A DNA stretch of 64,000 nucleotides from Pseudomonadota bacterium (GTDB taxonomy: Bacteria; Pseudomonadota; Gammaproteobacteria; Xanthomonadales; Xanthomonadaceae), in assembly GCA_023390905.1 (NCBI GenBank), contig JAEWBY010000094.1, positions 33,747-97,746 of the forward strand, read 5' to 3'. A program made the translations under genes and the position numbers. Below, piece by piece: positions 24,789-33,087 of this stretch; position 1 is the first letter of the stretch, and every line of letters begins with the position of its first letter. A model generated the notes under the pieces. It saw only the letters and a program-made list of their open reading frames with translations, was not told the origin of the DNA and did not search any database.

Positions 24789-26513
24789 ATGAATGCATCC
24801 GCTTCCCCTTCAGGCCCGGACCCGCAGGCCAACGCGGCCCCGGCCGTTGCCGGCCCTGCCGCCTCCGGCCCGCAGGTCCAGGAAAGTCCCTACCGCATCC
24901 TCATCGTCGAGGACGATCGCGGCCAGGCCCTGTTCGCCCAGAGCGTGCTGCACGGCGCCGGCATGCGCGCCGAAGTGCAGATGGAATCCGAGGGCGTGCT
25001 GGACGCCATCCGCAGTTTCCAGCCGGATCTGGTGCTGATGGATCTGCACATGCCCGGCAAGGACGGCATGAACCTGACGCTGCTCATCCGCCAGCAGCCC
25101 GAATACCTGCATCTGCCGATCGTGTTCCTGACCGGCGATCCGGATCCGGAGCGCCAGTTCGAAGTGCTTGAGAGCGGCGCCGACGATTTCCTCAACAAGC
25201 CGATCCGTCCGCGCCATCTGATCGCGGCGGTGTCCAACCGGATCCAGCGCGCGCGCCAGCGTAGCACGCCCGCACCGCGCACGACCGTCAACACCGAAAC
25301 CGGTCTGCCGACCCGCACGTTTCTGCTGCACCAACTCGGTACCGCATTGCAGTCTGAAGCGAAGGGCGGCCTGTTCTTCATCGAGATTGGCAGCGCGCTG
25401 AGCCTGCGCGAACGCTACGGCTATGCGGTGTTCGAGCAGTTGATGAACCAGGCCGGCCGCAAGTTGGCCGAAGTGGCGGCCCCGTGCCCGGTGGCGCGCC
25501 TGAACGACAACAGCTTCCTCTGCCTCGGCGCCGGCATCGACGAGGCCACGCTCGACGCGCAGGCCGAACGCCTGCGCCAGGGGCTCAGCGGCAGCACCTT
25601 CCAGGCTCGCGATGACGTGCTCAATCTGCGCTGTTCGATCGGCTACACGAAACTCTCGCTGGGGTTCGACGATGCCGGCAGCGCGCTGGAAGCCACCGAG
25701 CGTGCCGTGTTGCAGGCGCGCCTGAAAGGCAACAACCTCGCGGCCTACGTGCCGGCCCAGCGCAGTGAAGAAGCGCCCCGCATCTCGCTGGAAGACGGGC
25801 AGTTCGAACTCGCCTATCAGCCGATCGTGGCCGTCGCCGGCAGCGACCAGGCGCAGTACCAGGTGCTGCTGCGCATGCGCCAGCCGGACGGTTCGCTGCT
25901 GCCGGCCTCGCAGGTGATCCCGGCGGCCGAATCGGCCGGCGGCATCGCCCAGATCGATCACTGGGTGCTCGAACACGCCTTGTTCGTGCTCGCCGAACGG
26001 CAATCGAAAGGTCCGTCGCTGCGCCTGTTCGTCTCGCAGTCGCCGCGCACGCTCGCACGCGAATCGCACGCGCAATGGCTGCTCGGCGCGCTGGCCGAGC
26101 GCGGTATCGAAGGCACCTCGCTGGTGATCGATTTGCGCATGGCCGATGCCTTGATCCACACGGTGACGCTGCGCGATTTCTGCCATCAGCTGATGCCGGC
26201 CGGCGTGCAGTTCTGCCTGAGCCAGTTCGAGCCCGGGCGCGAGGCCGACGCCCTGCTGACACAGCTGCCGCTGGGCTACCTGCGCGTGGCCAGCCGCTAC
26301 GCCAGTGCGCACCAGGATCCCAAGCTGCGCGACGAGTTGCGCAACATCATCGATCAGGCGCATCGCGCCGGCCTGCAGGTCATCGGCCAGCAGATCGAGG
26401 ATCCGCAGGCCGCGGCCGCGATGTGGATGGGCGGCGTCGACTTCATCCAGGGCAATCTGGTGCAGGCCGTCGGCAGCGAACTCGGCTTCGATTTCCACAA
26501 CGCGGTGCTGTAA
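24789..26513 (+). CDS. Response regulator with degenerate GGDEF and EAL domains
   Basis: A 574-residue protein. A receiver domain (about 35-155) keeps the acidic pocket (IVEDD), phospho-Asp (LMDLHMPGKDG) and Lys (LNKP). The GGDEF domain (about 175-325) has FLCLGAGID in place of the active GGDEF. The EAL domain (about 335-574) has QVLLRMR in place of EALxR, QFEPG in place of DDFGTG and GQQIED in place of AEGVE. So neither diguanylate cyclase nor phosphodiesterase activity is expected, and it more likely acts as a c-di-GMP sensor or adaptor, in the manner of FimX. The ATG at 24789 follows AAGGAGAT. The kinase gene begins 2 bases after the stop. Confidence 0.87.
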   Translation: MNASASPSGPDPQANAAPAVAGPAASGPQVQESPYRILIVEDDRGQALFAQSVLHGAGMRAEVQMESEGVLDAIRSFQPDLVLMDLHMPGKDGMNLTLLIRQQPEYLHLPIVFLTGDPDPERQFEVLESGADDFLNKPIRPRHLIAAVSNRIQRARQRSTPAPRTTVNTETGLPTRTFLLHQLGTALQSEAKGGLFFIEIGSALSLRERYGYAVFEQLMNQAGRKLAEVAAPCPVARLNDNSFLCLGAGIDEATLDAQAERLRQGLSGSTFQARDDVLNLRCSIGYTKLSLGFDDAGSALEATERAVLQARLKGNNLAAYVPAQRSEEAPRISLEDGQFELAYQPIVAVAGSDQAQYQVLLRMRQPDGSLLPASQVIPAAESAGGIAQIDHWVLEHALFVLAERQSKGPSLRLFVSQSPRTLARESHAQWLLGALAERGIEGTSLVIDLRMADALIHTVTLRDFCHQLMPAGVQFCLSQFEPGREADALLTQLPLGYLRVASRYASAHQDPKLRDELRNIIDQAHRAGLQVIGQQIEDPQAAAAMWMGGVDFIQGNLVQAVGSELGFDFHNAVL

Positions 26514-26515
26514 GC

Positions 26516-28927
26516 ATGCCCGCCCACGGGCCTGCCCCGGTCGCCCCCTGGTTGGCGCTGGCCGCCAGCGTGCTCGCGCTGGCGGGCTTGTCGATGCCGT
26601 TCACCGGGATACCGGGGCCGTGGTGGTCGATCGCGATCGCCTCGGCCGCCGTCGCGGTGATCTGCGGCGTCTTCGCTGCCATCAACGCACGCGCCACGCA
26701 TCGCAACTGGCAAGGCGCCGAGGCGCGCGCGGCGATCGCCGAGTCCGAACGCAACGCGCTGCAGCGCGATCTGCAGCGCCATGATCGGCTCGAACAGGAA
26801 CTGCTGCAGGCCAAGCAGGCGGCCGAATCGGCGGTACTGGCCAAGGGCGAATTCCTCGCGACGATGAGCCATGAAATCCGTACGCCGCTCAACGGAATCG
26901 TGCCGATGCTGGACATGCTCGCGCGTGCCCCGCTGGCCCCGGATCACCGCGAAATGCTCAACACGGCGAGCGCTTCCTCGCATCAACTGTTGCGGATCGT
27001 CGACGACATCCTCGATTACTCCAAGCTCGAAGCCAACAAGCTCGAACTGGAGATCACCGCCTTCAACCTGCGCGAACTGCTCGATGGCGTACTGCAGCTT
27101 ATGCAGCGTCCGGCCGAGAACAAGGGATTGCGGTTGTCGCTGCAACTCGATCCGTCCGTGCGCCTGCCGGTACGCGGCGATCCGGTGCGCGTGCGGCAGG
27201 TGCTGAGCAATCTGATCGGCAATGCCATCAAGTTCACCGAACGCGGAACGATCACGCTGGTGGTGCGCCGGCTGGGCGAAACGTCCGGCCAGCACCTGCT
27301 GCGCTTCGAAGTGCGCGATACCGGCATCGGCATTTCGGCCGATGCGCAGGCGCGCCTGTTCCGTTCCTTCACCCAGGCCGACGCATCGACCACGCGCCTC
27401 TACGGCGGCACCGGCCTGGGCCTGGCGATCTGCAAGCGCATCGTCGATCTGATGGGCGGACGCATCGACGTCGTGTCCGAACCGGGGCGCGGCTCGACGT
27501 TCTGGTTCGAGGTGCCACTGACGAAAGTGGTCGGCGACCTCAAGCTGCGTGACGCGCATGCGTTCAATCAGGGGCGCGTGCTGATCGTGTCGCCCGATGC
27601 ACGCCTGCGCCAGCGCCTGACGATGCTGCTCACCAACTGGGGCGCACTGGTCAGCGCCGTGGAGACCACGCAGGAGGCGCTCGAACGCATGCGCACGGCG
27701 AGCGAAGCGCGCAATGACGACTTTGTCGCGGTACTGGCGGATCTGCCGGGCATCCGCAGCACCGCGCGCGCGCTGCACCGCACGCTCGCGCGCCGCGGCA
27801 CCGGCGAGGACGTCCGCCTGATCTGGTTGTACGGCGATGAAGCCGTGCCGGAGGAAATCCGCGCCGGCAGTTCACTCCTCTCGCGCCAGGGACCGGATAC
27901 CGATCTGCGCGCCGCATTGTTCGGCGACGTTCCCGCAACCGCCGACGTGGCCGATGCGCCGGTCGTCATCGACGACATCTTCGATGCGGCGGACGCCGAA
28001 CGCAACGATGCGCCCGCTCCGCCGGCGGCATCCGCATCGTTCGCCAGCACGGGCACCGCATTGCCGGCGGAAACGCGGTTGCTGCTGGTGGAAGACAACC
28101 CGGTCAACCTGCTGGTCGCGCAGAAGCTGCTGTCCTCGCTCGGCCTGCGCAGCGAATCCGAAGCCAATGGCGAACTGGCGCTGCGACGGATGATGACCGA
28201 GCACTTCGATCTGGTCTTCATGGATTGCCAGATGCCGGTGCTCGATGGCTACAGCGCCACGCGCCGCTGGCGGGAACACGAAGCGCAGCTCGGCAGCGCG
28301 CAGCGCCTGCCCATCATCGCGATGACCGCCAACGCGATGGCCGGCGATCGCCAGCGTTGCCTCGACGCCGGCATGGACGATTACCTCGCCAAGCCGGTGG
28401 CGCGCGACCAGTTGGAAAACTGCCTGCAACGCTGGCTGCCCGCGGGCACGGCCCTGCAGTTGCGCACGGTCGCCTCCACGACCACGGCCAGCAGCGACAT
28501 CGAATCCGAAAGCGCGCCGCCGCGCCCGGTCATCCCGAGTTTTCCCGTGCTGGATCAGAGCATGCTGGAAGAACTGCGCGAGATCGCCGGGGATGAAACC
28601 GCGCGCATCATCCATGTCTTTCTCGAAGATGCGCCTCGGCTAATTGCATCGCTGGAGAAGGCCGCGGCCATTCCCGATCTGGACGCCATGCGCGATGCCG
28701 CGCATACGCTGAAGTCCTCGAGCGCCAATGTCGGCGCGATGGCCCTGTCCGCCGCCGCCAAGCGGGTGGAACTCGGCGCGCGTGCGGCCAAGCTGGATCG
28801 GCCCGCGGTGGCGGTGGCGCTGGTGATCGCCGAATACGCGCGCGCGCGCATGGCGTTGCTGGGCTATGCGTCCCAGGAACTCGGCAGGCCGTTGTCGGCG
28901 ACCACCGGATCCACGCAGGCACGCTGA
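26516..28927 (+). CDS. Hybrid sensor histidine kinase with two receiver domains and HPt
   Basis: An 803-residue phosphorelay protein. Two closely spaced N-terminal helices (about 9-27 and 36-58) leave almost no periplasmic loop. A coiled coil leads to the dimerisation domain with His119 (MSHEIRTPLNGI). The ATPase domain has NLIGNAIKFT, DTGIGI and GTGLGL. A first receiver-like domain (about 350-460, VLIVSPDARLRQRL) lacks a clear Lys and looks non-catalytic. The second receiver carries Asp570 (FMDCQMPVLDG) and AKPV, and the HPt domain has His730 (AHTLKSSSANVGA). The layout recalls RpfC-type kinases but with fewer membrane helices. It lies 2 bases after the degenerate GGDEF-EAL regulator, its likely partner. 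Confidence 0.88.
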   Translation: MPAHGPAPVAPWLALAASVLALAGLSMPFTGIPGPWWSIAIASAAVAVICGVFAAINARATHRNWQGAEARAAIAESERNALQRDLQRHDRLEQELLQAKQAAESAVLAKGEFLATMSHEIRTPLNGIVPMLDMLARAPLAPDHREMLNTASASSHQLLRIVDDILDYSKLEANKLELEITAFNLRELLDGVLQLMQRPAENKGLRLSLQLDPSVRLPVRGDPVRVRQVLSNLIGNAIKFTERGTITLVVRRLGETSGQHLLRFEVRDTGIGISADAQARLFRSFTQADASTTRLYGGTGLGLAICKRIVDLMGGRIDVVSEPGRGSTFWFEVPLTKVVGDLKLRDAHAFNQGRVLIVSPDARLRQRLTMLLTNWGALVSAVETTQEALERMRTASEARNDDFVAVLADLPGIRSTARALHRTLARRGTGEDVRLIWLYGDEAVPEEIRAGSSLLSRQGPDTDLRAALFGDVPATADVADAPVVIDDIFDAADAERNDAPAPPAASASFASTGTALPAETRLLLVEDNPVNLLVAQKLLSSLGLRSESEANGELALRRMMTEHFDLVFMDCQMPVLDGYSATRRWREHEAQLGSAQRLPIIAMTANAMAGDRQRCLDAGMDDYLAKPVARDQLENCLQRWLPAGTALQLRTVASTTTASSDIESESAPPRPVIPSFPVLDQSMLEELREIAGDETARIIHVFLEDAPRLIASLEKAAAIPDLDAMRDAAHTLKSSSANVGAMALSAAAKRVELGARAAKLDRPAVAVALVIAEYARARMALLGYASQELGRPLSATTGSTQAR

Positions 28928-28989
28928 CGCACGGCGAAGTCCGGCGCAGCATTGCGGCTCGCGCGAGTGGCGATCCGGCCCCAAACGAA

Positions 28990-29011
28990 AACGCCGCCTC
29001 ACGGCGGCGTT
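28990..29011. terminator. Bidirectional hairpin between kinase and bfr
   Basis: AACGCCGCC with its complement 4 bases on (28990-28998 / 29003-29011). On the minus strand TTTTCGTTT follows, so it is best as the bfr terminator and may also stop the kinase transcript. Confidence 0.75.
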
Positions 29012-29031
29012 CTGCTTCGGCGGACCCGGTG

Positions 29032-29502
29032 TCAGTCTTCCAGCTTGGTCAGCAGGTAGTTCGGCTCGCCGATGCGATCGATCAGCGCCAACTGCGTCTC
29101 CAGCCAGTCGATGTGTTCTTCTTCCGAATCCAGGATGTCGGCGAACAACTGCCGCGTGACGTAATCGCCGACGCTCTCGCAGTACTGGATGCCTTCGCGC
29201 AGCACCGGCAGCCCGTCGTATTCCAGCGCCAGATCACAGCCCAGCAGTTCGCGCGGGTTCTCGCCGATGCGCAGTTTTCCCAGCGCCTGGAAATTCGGCA
29301 ATCCGTCGAGGAACAAGATGCGCTCGGCCAGCTTGTCGGCGTGCTTCATCTCGTCGATGGATTCCTTGTATTCGTGTTCGGCCAGTTCCTTCAAACCCCA
29401 GTTCTTCAGCATCTTGGCGTGCAGGAAATACTGGTTGATGGCGGTCAACTCGTTGTAGAGCGCCTTGTTGAGGAATTCGATGACCTTGGCGTCGCCTTTC
29501 AT
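29032..29502 (-). CDS. bfr: Bacterioferritin
   Basis: A 156-residue heme-containing ferritin that stores iron as a ferric core in 24-mers. Met52 (DEMKHADKL), the heme ligand, is present, as are the ferroxidase residues around it (Glu18, Glu51, His54) and the second half-site EEEHIDWLETQL. The ATG at 29500-29502 gives the exact family N-terminus MKGDAKVIEFLN. Its partner ferredoxin bfd lies far away at 47058, so storage and release are not in one operon. Confidence 0.97.
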   Translation of the reverse strand: MKGDAKVIEFLNKALYNELTAINQYFLHAKMLKNWGLKELAEHEYKESIDEMKHADKLAERILFLDGLPNFQALGKLRIGENPRELLGCDLALEYDGLPVLREGIQYCESVGDYVTRQLFADILDSEEEHIDWLETQLALIDRIGEPNYLLTKLED

Positions 29503-29620
29503 GCGCGGCTCCCGTGTGCGTGCTGGACGCCGCATGCTACCCCCACCGGTCATGCGATGACGTAACGTGAATCACATGCATCTGAAGCGCGAGCCCGTCG
29601 TCACGACGGGCAGCGCGCAA

Positions 29621-29655
29621 TAAAAAAGCCCGGCAGCGGGAGGGAGCTGCCGGGC
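29621..29655 (-). terminator. Rho-independent terminator of the phasin gene
   Basis: A 10-bp perfect GC stem (29628-29637 with 29646-29655) and an 8-base loop, followed on the minus strand by six Ts. It lies 47 bases beyond the phasin stop. Confidence 0.92.
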
Positions 29656-29701
29656 CGGGTGCGCGGTGGGAGGGAGACCGCGCAGTTCGTTGCGTGCGGG
29701 C

Positions 29702-30094
29702 TTACTTGGCCTTGGTGGCCTTGCTCGCCGTGGCCACGGAGGCCTGCACGTTGTCGGTGGCGGTTTCGAACTGGCTCTTCACGAGCTGGCCGAACGCTTC
29801 ACCGGTCTTGAGGCTGACGCCGAAGACTTCCTGGCCGGCGGCGACGAGGCGCTCGGCGTTGTCCTTGGCGACCTGCAGGCCCTTCGGCCACAGGTTGCGG
29901 TAGCTCTCGAGATCGCTGACCTCGGCCAGTTCGCCGAAGAAGGCCGTGGTGGCGTCGATGTTCTTCTCGAAGGTCTTCAGCTGCACGCCGAAGAGGGTCT
30001 CGGCGCTCTCCAGCGCCAGACGGTTCGCGCGCGCAGCGACAGCGGCGAACTGGTGGGTGTAGGTGCTGAACTGCTCGTTGAACTGGGCGGACAT
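29702..30094 (-). CDS. Phasin-family protein
   Basis: A 130-residue, strongly helical protein with the phasin pattern (FNEQFSTYTHQFAAVAARANRLALESAETLFGVQLKTFEKNIDATTAFFGELAEVSD). Phasins coat polyhydroxyalkanoate granules, but many bacteria without PHA carry them, and no PHA synthase gene is in this window. A Lys/Ala-rich tail follows. I chose the ATG at 30092-30094, which has GGAG 8 bases upstream, over one at 30104-30106. It is a single-gene unit with its own strong terminator. Confidence 0.88.
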   Translation of the reverse strand: MSAQFNEQFSTYTHQFAAVAARANRLALESAETLFGVQLKTFEKNIDATTAFFGELAEVSDLESYRNLWPKGLQVAKDNAERLVAAGQEVFGVSLKTGEAFGQLVKSQFETATDNVQASVATASKATKAK

Positions 30095-30234
30095 GGCGGG
30101 CTCCATCGGAATGCCGATTTGTTGCGTCGCAGCATACCGCCATCCATGTTGCAGTGCAATAAATTAGCCGAGTTTGCCGACGAACGGTCAGGAACCGTTG
30201 GGAATCATTCGGTTGCGCTGGCCTCAGCCTTGAA

Positions 30235-30588
30235 TCAGCCCCGGTAACGGCTGCCCGCAGTGCAGGTTTCATGGACCACGACCTCGCTCAGGCCCGGCAA
30301 CGCGGGCTTGAGCTGGTCCCAAATCCACACCGCCAGGCGTTCGCTGGTGGGATTTTCCAGACCGGGGATGTCGTTGAGGTAGTGATGGTCCAGGTGCTCG
30401 TAAATCGGCTTGAAAGCGGCCTTCACGTCGGCGAAGTCCATCACCCAGCCGGTGTGCGGGTCGATGTCGCCGGAGACATGCAGTTCTACCCGGAACGAAT
30501 GTCCGTGCAGGCGGGCGCACTTGTGCCCCTCCGGCACGTTGGGCAGGCGGTGCGCCGCTTCGAGCGTGAATACCTTGAAGATGTCCAT
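30235..30588 (-). CDS. queD: 6-carboxytetrahydropterin synthase QueD
   Basis: A 117-residue enzyme of the queuosine pathway converting dihydroneopterin triphosphate to 6-carboxytetrahydropterin. The zinc-binding histidines appear in EAAHRLP and RLHGHSFRVELHV, and the catalytic LDHHYLND and the C-terminal VVHETCTAGSRY are also present. Length is normal for the family. It follows the RhlE-type helicase on the same strand after 32 bases. Confidence 0.95.
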   Translation of the reverse strand: MDIFKVFTLEAAHRLPNVPEGHKCARLHGHSFRVELHVSGDIDPHTGWVMDFADVKAAFKPIYEHLDHHYLNDIPGLENPTSERLAVWIWDQLKPALPGLSEVVVHETCTAGSRYRG

Positions 30589-30620
30589 GACCGGATTCTA
30601 TGGGCAGGAATGCGGATCGA

Positions 30621-31958
30621 TCAGGCCGACGGACGCTGGCGCTGGCCGCCACGACGGCCACCGTCGCGCGCCTGACCGCCATGCTTCTTGGGGCCGGCAT
30701 GGTTCTGGCGCGGCGCATTGGGATGCGGACGACGCCCATGCTTGCGCGGAGCCTTCTGTCCACCCGGCCGCTCATCGCGCCCGGCCTGCGAATTGCCCCA
30801 GCGGATCGGCACGCGCGGCTCGAATCCGGGCACCTCGCGGATTTCCAGATCGCGCTGCAGCAGGCGATTGATCTGGCGCAGCCACTTGGCTTCGTCCTGG
30901 GCCACGATCGAGATCGCTTCGCCGCGCGCACCGGCGCGACCGGTGCGGCCGATGCGGTGCACGTAGTCCTCGGCCACCATCGGCAGATCGAAGTTGATGA
31001 CACGCGGCAGCTGATCGATGTCGATGCCGCGCGCGGCGATGTCGGTGGCGACCAGCACGTTGACGCGGCCGGCCTTGAAGTCGCTCAGCGCGCGAAGACG
31101 AGCGCCCTGCGACTTGTTGCCGTGGATGGCGGCAGCACGCACGCCGCTCTTTTCCAGGAACGTGGCCAGCTTGTCGCAGCCATGCTTGGTACGGCCGAAC
31201 ACCAGCGTCTGCACGCGCGAGTCGGCGGCCAGCAGGTGCAGCAGCAGTTCGCGCTTGCGCTCGCCATCGACCGGATGCACGCGGTGATCGATGGTGTCGG
31301 CGACCGTGTTGCTGGGCGTGACCTGCACCTGTTGCGGGTTGCGCATGAACTCCAGCGCGAGCTCGCGGATCGGCTCGGCGAACGTGGCCGAGAACAGCAG
31401 CGTCTGCCGGTGCTGCTTCGGCAGCTTGGCCAGGATGCGCTTGATCGAGGGCAGGAAGCCCATGTCGAGCATGCGGTCGGCTTCATCGAGCACGAGCACC
31501 TCGATGCCCGACAGATCCACGCTGCGGCGTTCGATGTGATCGATCAACCGACCCGGGCAGGCGATCAGCAGATCCACGCCGCGACGCAGCGCATCGAGCT
31601 GGTTGCCCATGCCGACGCCGCCGTAGATGGTCGTGCTCGGAATGCGCAGGTACTTGCCGTAGGTGCGCAGGCTGTCATGCACCTGCGTGGCGAGTTCCCG
31701 GGTGGGCGTGAGCACCAGCGCACGCGGCTTGCGTGCGCCGCGCGGCGCGACCTCCTGCGGCGTGGTCGCCAGGTACTGGATCAATGGCAGGCCGAAGGCG
31801 GCCGTCTTGCCGGTGCCGGTCTGGGCGCCGGCCAGCAGGTCATGCCCTGCCAGGACGCAGGGAATGGCCTGCGACTGGATGGGGGTGGGTTCGGTGTAGC
31901 CCTGCTCTTCGAGGGCACGCAACAACGCGGGCGCAAGGCCCAGACTGGCAAACGACAT
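30621..31958 (-). CDS. rhlE: DEAD-box RNA helicase, RhlE type
   Basis: A 445-residue ATP-dependent RNA helicase. Q motif (FASLGLAPALLRALEEQGYTEPTPIQSQAIP), Walker A AQTGTGKT, DEAD (VLDEADRMLDMGF), SAT (LLFSATF) and the C-terminal ARGIDIDQLPRVINFDLP and HRIGRTGRAG are all present. A basic Arg/Gly/Lys/His-rich tail from about residue 385 is typical of RhlE and binds RNA. It probably works in ribosome assembly or cold adaptation. A 344-base spacer separates it from the divergent fnr-type gene. Confidence 0.93.
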   Translation of the reverse strand: MSFASLGLAPALLRALEEQGYTEPTPIQSQAIPCVLAGHDLLAGAQTGTGKTAAFGLPLIQYLATTPQEVAPRGARKPRALVLTPTRELATQVHDSLRTYGKYLRIPSTTIYGGVGMGNQLDALRRGVDLLIACPGRLIDHIERRSVDLSGIEVLVLDEADRMLDMGFLPSIKRILAKLPKQHRQTLLFSATFAEPIRELALEFMRNPQQVQVTPSNTVADTIDHRVHPVDGERKRELLLHLLAADSRVQTLVFGRTKHGCDKLATFLEKSGVRAAAIHGNKSQGARLRALSDFKAGRVNVLVATDIAARGIDIDQLPRVINFDLPMVAEDYVHRIGRTGRAGARGEAISIVAQDEAKWLRQINRLLQRDLEIREVPGFEPRVPIRWGNSQAGRDERPGGQKAPRKHGRRPHPNAPRQNHAGPKKHGGQARDGGRRGGQRQRPSA

Positions 31959-32302
31959 CGGATGAAGCTCCTGACATGGACGCCTTCACCGGACAGGGAG
32001 CTGCCGCAGGACATGGCGTCAAACCCGAAGCGTTCCCTGAAACCGCGCTGCGAGGGGGATGGCGGCGACGCCAACATGGCGCGACCGGGTTTGCTCAACG
32101 AAGAAGTCGGAGTGGAGCGGACGCAGCCGGAACGGCGGCATCGGCGGGCCTGTCGGGAAACGAACGGCCGCTGGCAAACGGCGCGCACTTTAACCGATCC
32201 CGGCCGCCGGGCCAAGCGAACCAGTCCACATTAATGAAAGTGAAGCCAGCGTAAATTTGCCCGCGACGGTATGATGGGGCGTCCCTCCCTGTGTCGCCGC
32301 CC
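31959..32302. other. Intergenic region between divergent rhlE and fnr-type genes
   Basis: No gene is supported here. On the fnr side a TATGAT hexamer (32270-32275) could be a -10 element without a good -35. The rhlE side would have a leader of up to about 250 bases, as is common for cold-inducible helicase genes; I see no clear hairpin or riboswitch. No Fnr-type box is visible. Confidence 0.5.
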
Positions 32303-33079
32303 ATGAGCCTGCGCGTACTCCGCCAGAACGGTCAGCCAGTCGTACCGACACCGCACGGGTGCGGTGGCGCCCGTGACGCCGATGCGCAGACGGCCGGCTG
32401 TACCGGTTGCCTGGTGCGCCATCTGGCGGTGTGCGCCGCGTTGCCGCTGGATCAAGCGCGCTCGCTGGAAACCCTGGCCGGCGACATTCCGCTGCGCGCC
32501 GGCGAAGTGCTCGCGCGCGAGGGTGATCCGCGCCGCGAAGTCTTCACCGTGACCTCGGGCGCGCTGCGCCGCATCCGCCTGCTGGCGGACGGACGCCGGC
32601 TGGTGGCCGGCTTCCTGATGCCCGGCGACTTCATCGGTTTCAGTGGCGCCTCGCACTATCGCCATTCGATTGAAGCGATCACCGACAGCACGCTGTGCGC
32701 ATTCTCGATGCAGGACATGCGCACCCTGTGCGCTCGTCATCCCGAGCTGGAGCGCGAACTGCTGGAACGCGCCTGCGTCGAACTCGACGCCACGCGCGCG
32801 AACCTGATGTCGCTGGCCCGCATGACCCCGCTGGAGCGGCTGTCCTCGTTCCTGCTCGACATGGACGCACGCCGCCGCCGCAATGGACAGCAGGGCGACG
32901 AAGTCGTGCTGCCGATGCCGCGCACCGATATCGCCGACTACCTGGGCCTGACGGTGGAAACGGTGAGCCGCAGCTTCACCCGCCTGCGCCAGGACGGCCT
33001 GATCTCGGCCGATGATCCGCATCATGTGGTGCTCAAGGATCGCAAGCGGCTGGCGACGCTGGCCGAACTGCGCGCCTGA
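32303..33079 (+). CDS. fnr: Fnr/Anr-type oxygen-responsive regulator (Crp-Fnr family)
   Basis: A 258-residue regulator expected to hold an oxygen-labile 4Fe-4S cluster. Cys33-x2-Cys36-x7-Cys44 (GCTGCLVRHLAVC) plus a central Cys132 (STLCAFSM) supply the four ligands; the x7 spacing differs from the x5 of E. coli FNR. A cyclic-nucleotide-type fold (LRAGEVLAREGDPRREVFTVTSGALR) precedes the recognition helix TDIADYLGLTVETVSRSFTRL, whose E--SR pattern predicts TTGAT-N4-ATCAA sites. Such a box lies before ccoN. The gene converges on cydC with 8 bases between the stops. ATG at 32303 is chosen; a GTG at 32291 is possible. Confidence 0.93.
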   Translation: MSLRVLRQNGQPVVPTPHGCGGARDADAQTAGCTGCLVRHLAVCAALPLDQARSLETLAGDIPLRAGEVLAREGDPRREVFTVTSGALRRIRLLADGRRLVAGFLMPGDFIGFSGASHYRHSIEAITDSTLCAFSMQDMRTLCARHPELERELLERACVELDATRANLMSLARMTPLERLSSFLLDMDARRRRNGQQGDEVVLPMPRTDIADYLGLTVETVSRSFTRLRQDGLISADDPHHVVLKDRKRLATLAELRA

Positions 33080-33087
33080 TCCACGCG

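Noticed and set aside
30600..32234. 544-codon plus-strand frame
   Set aside because: Antisense of the DEAD-box helicase.
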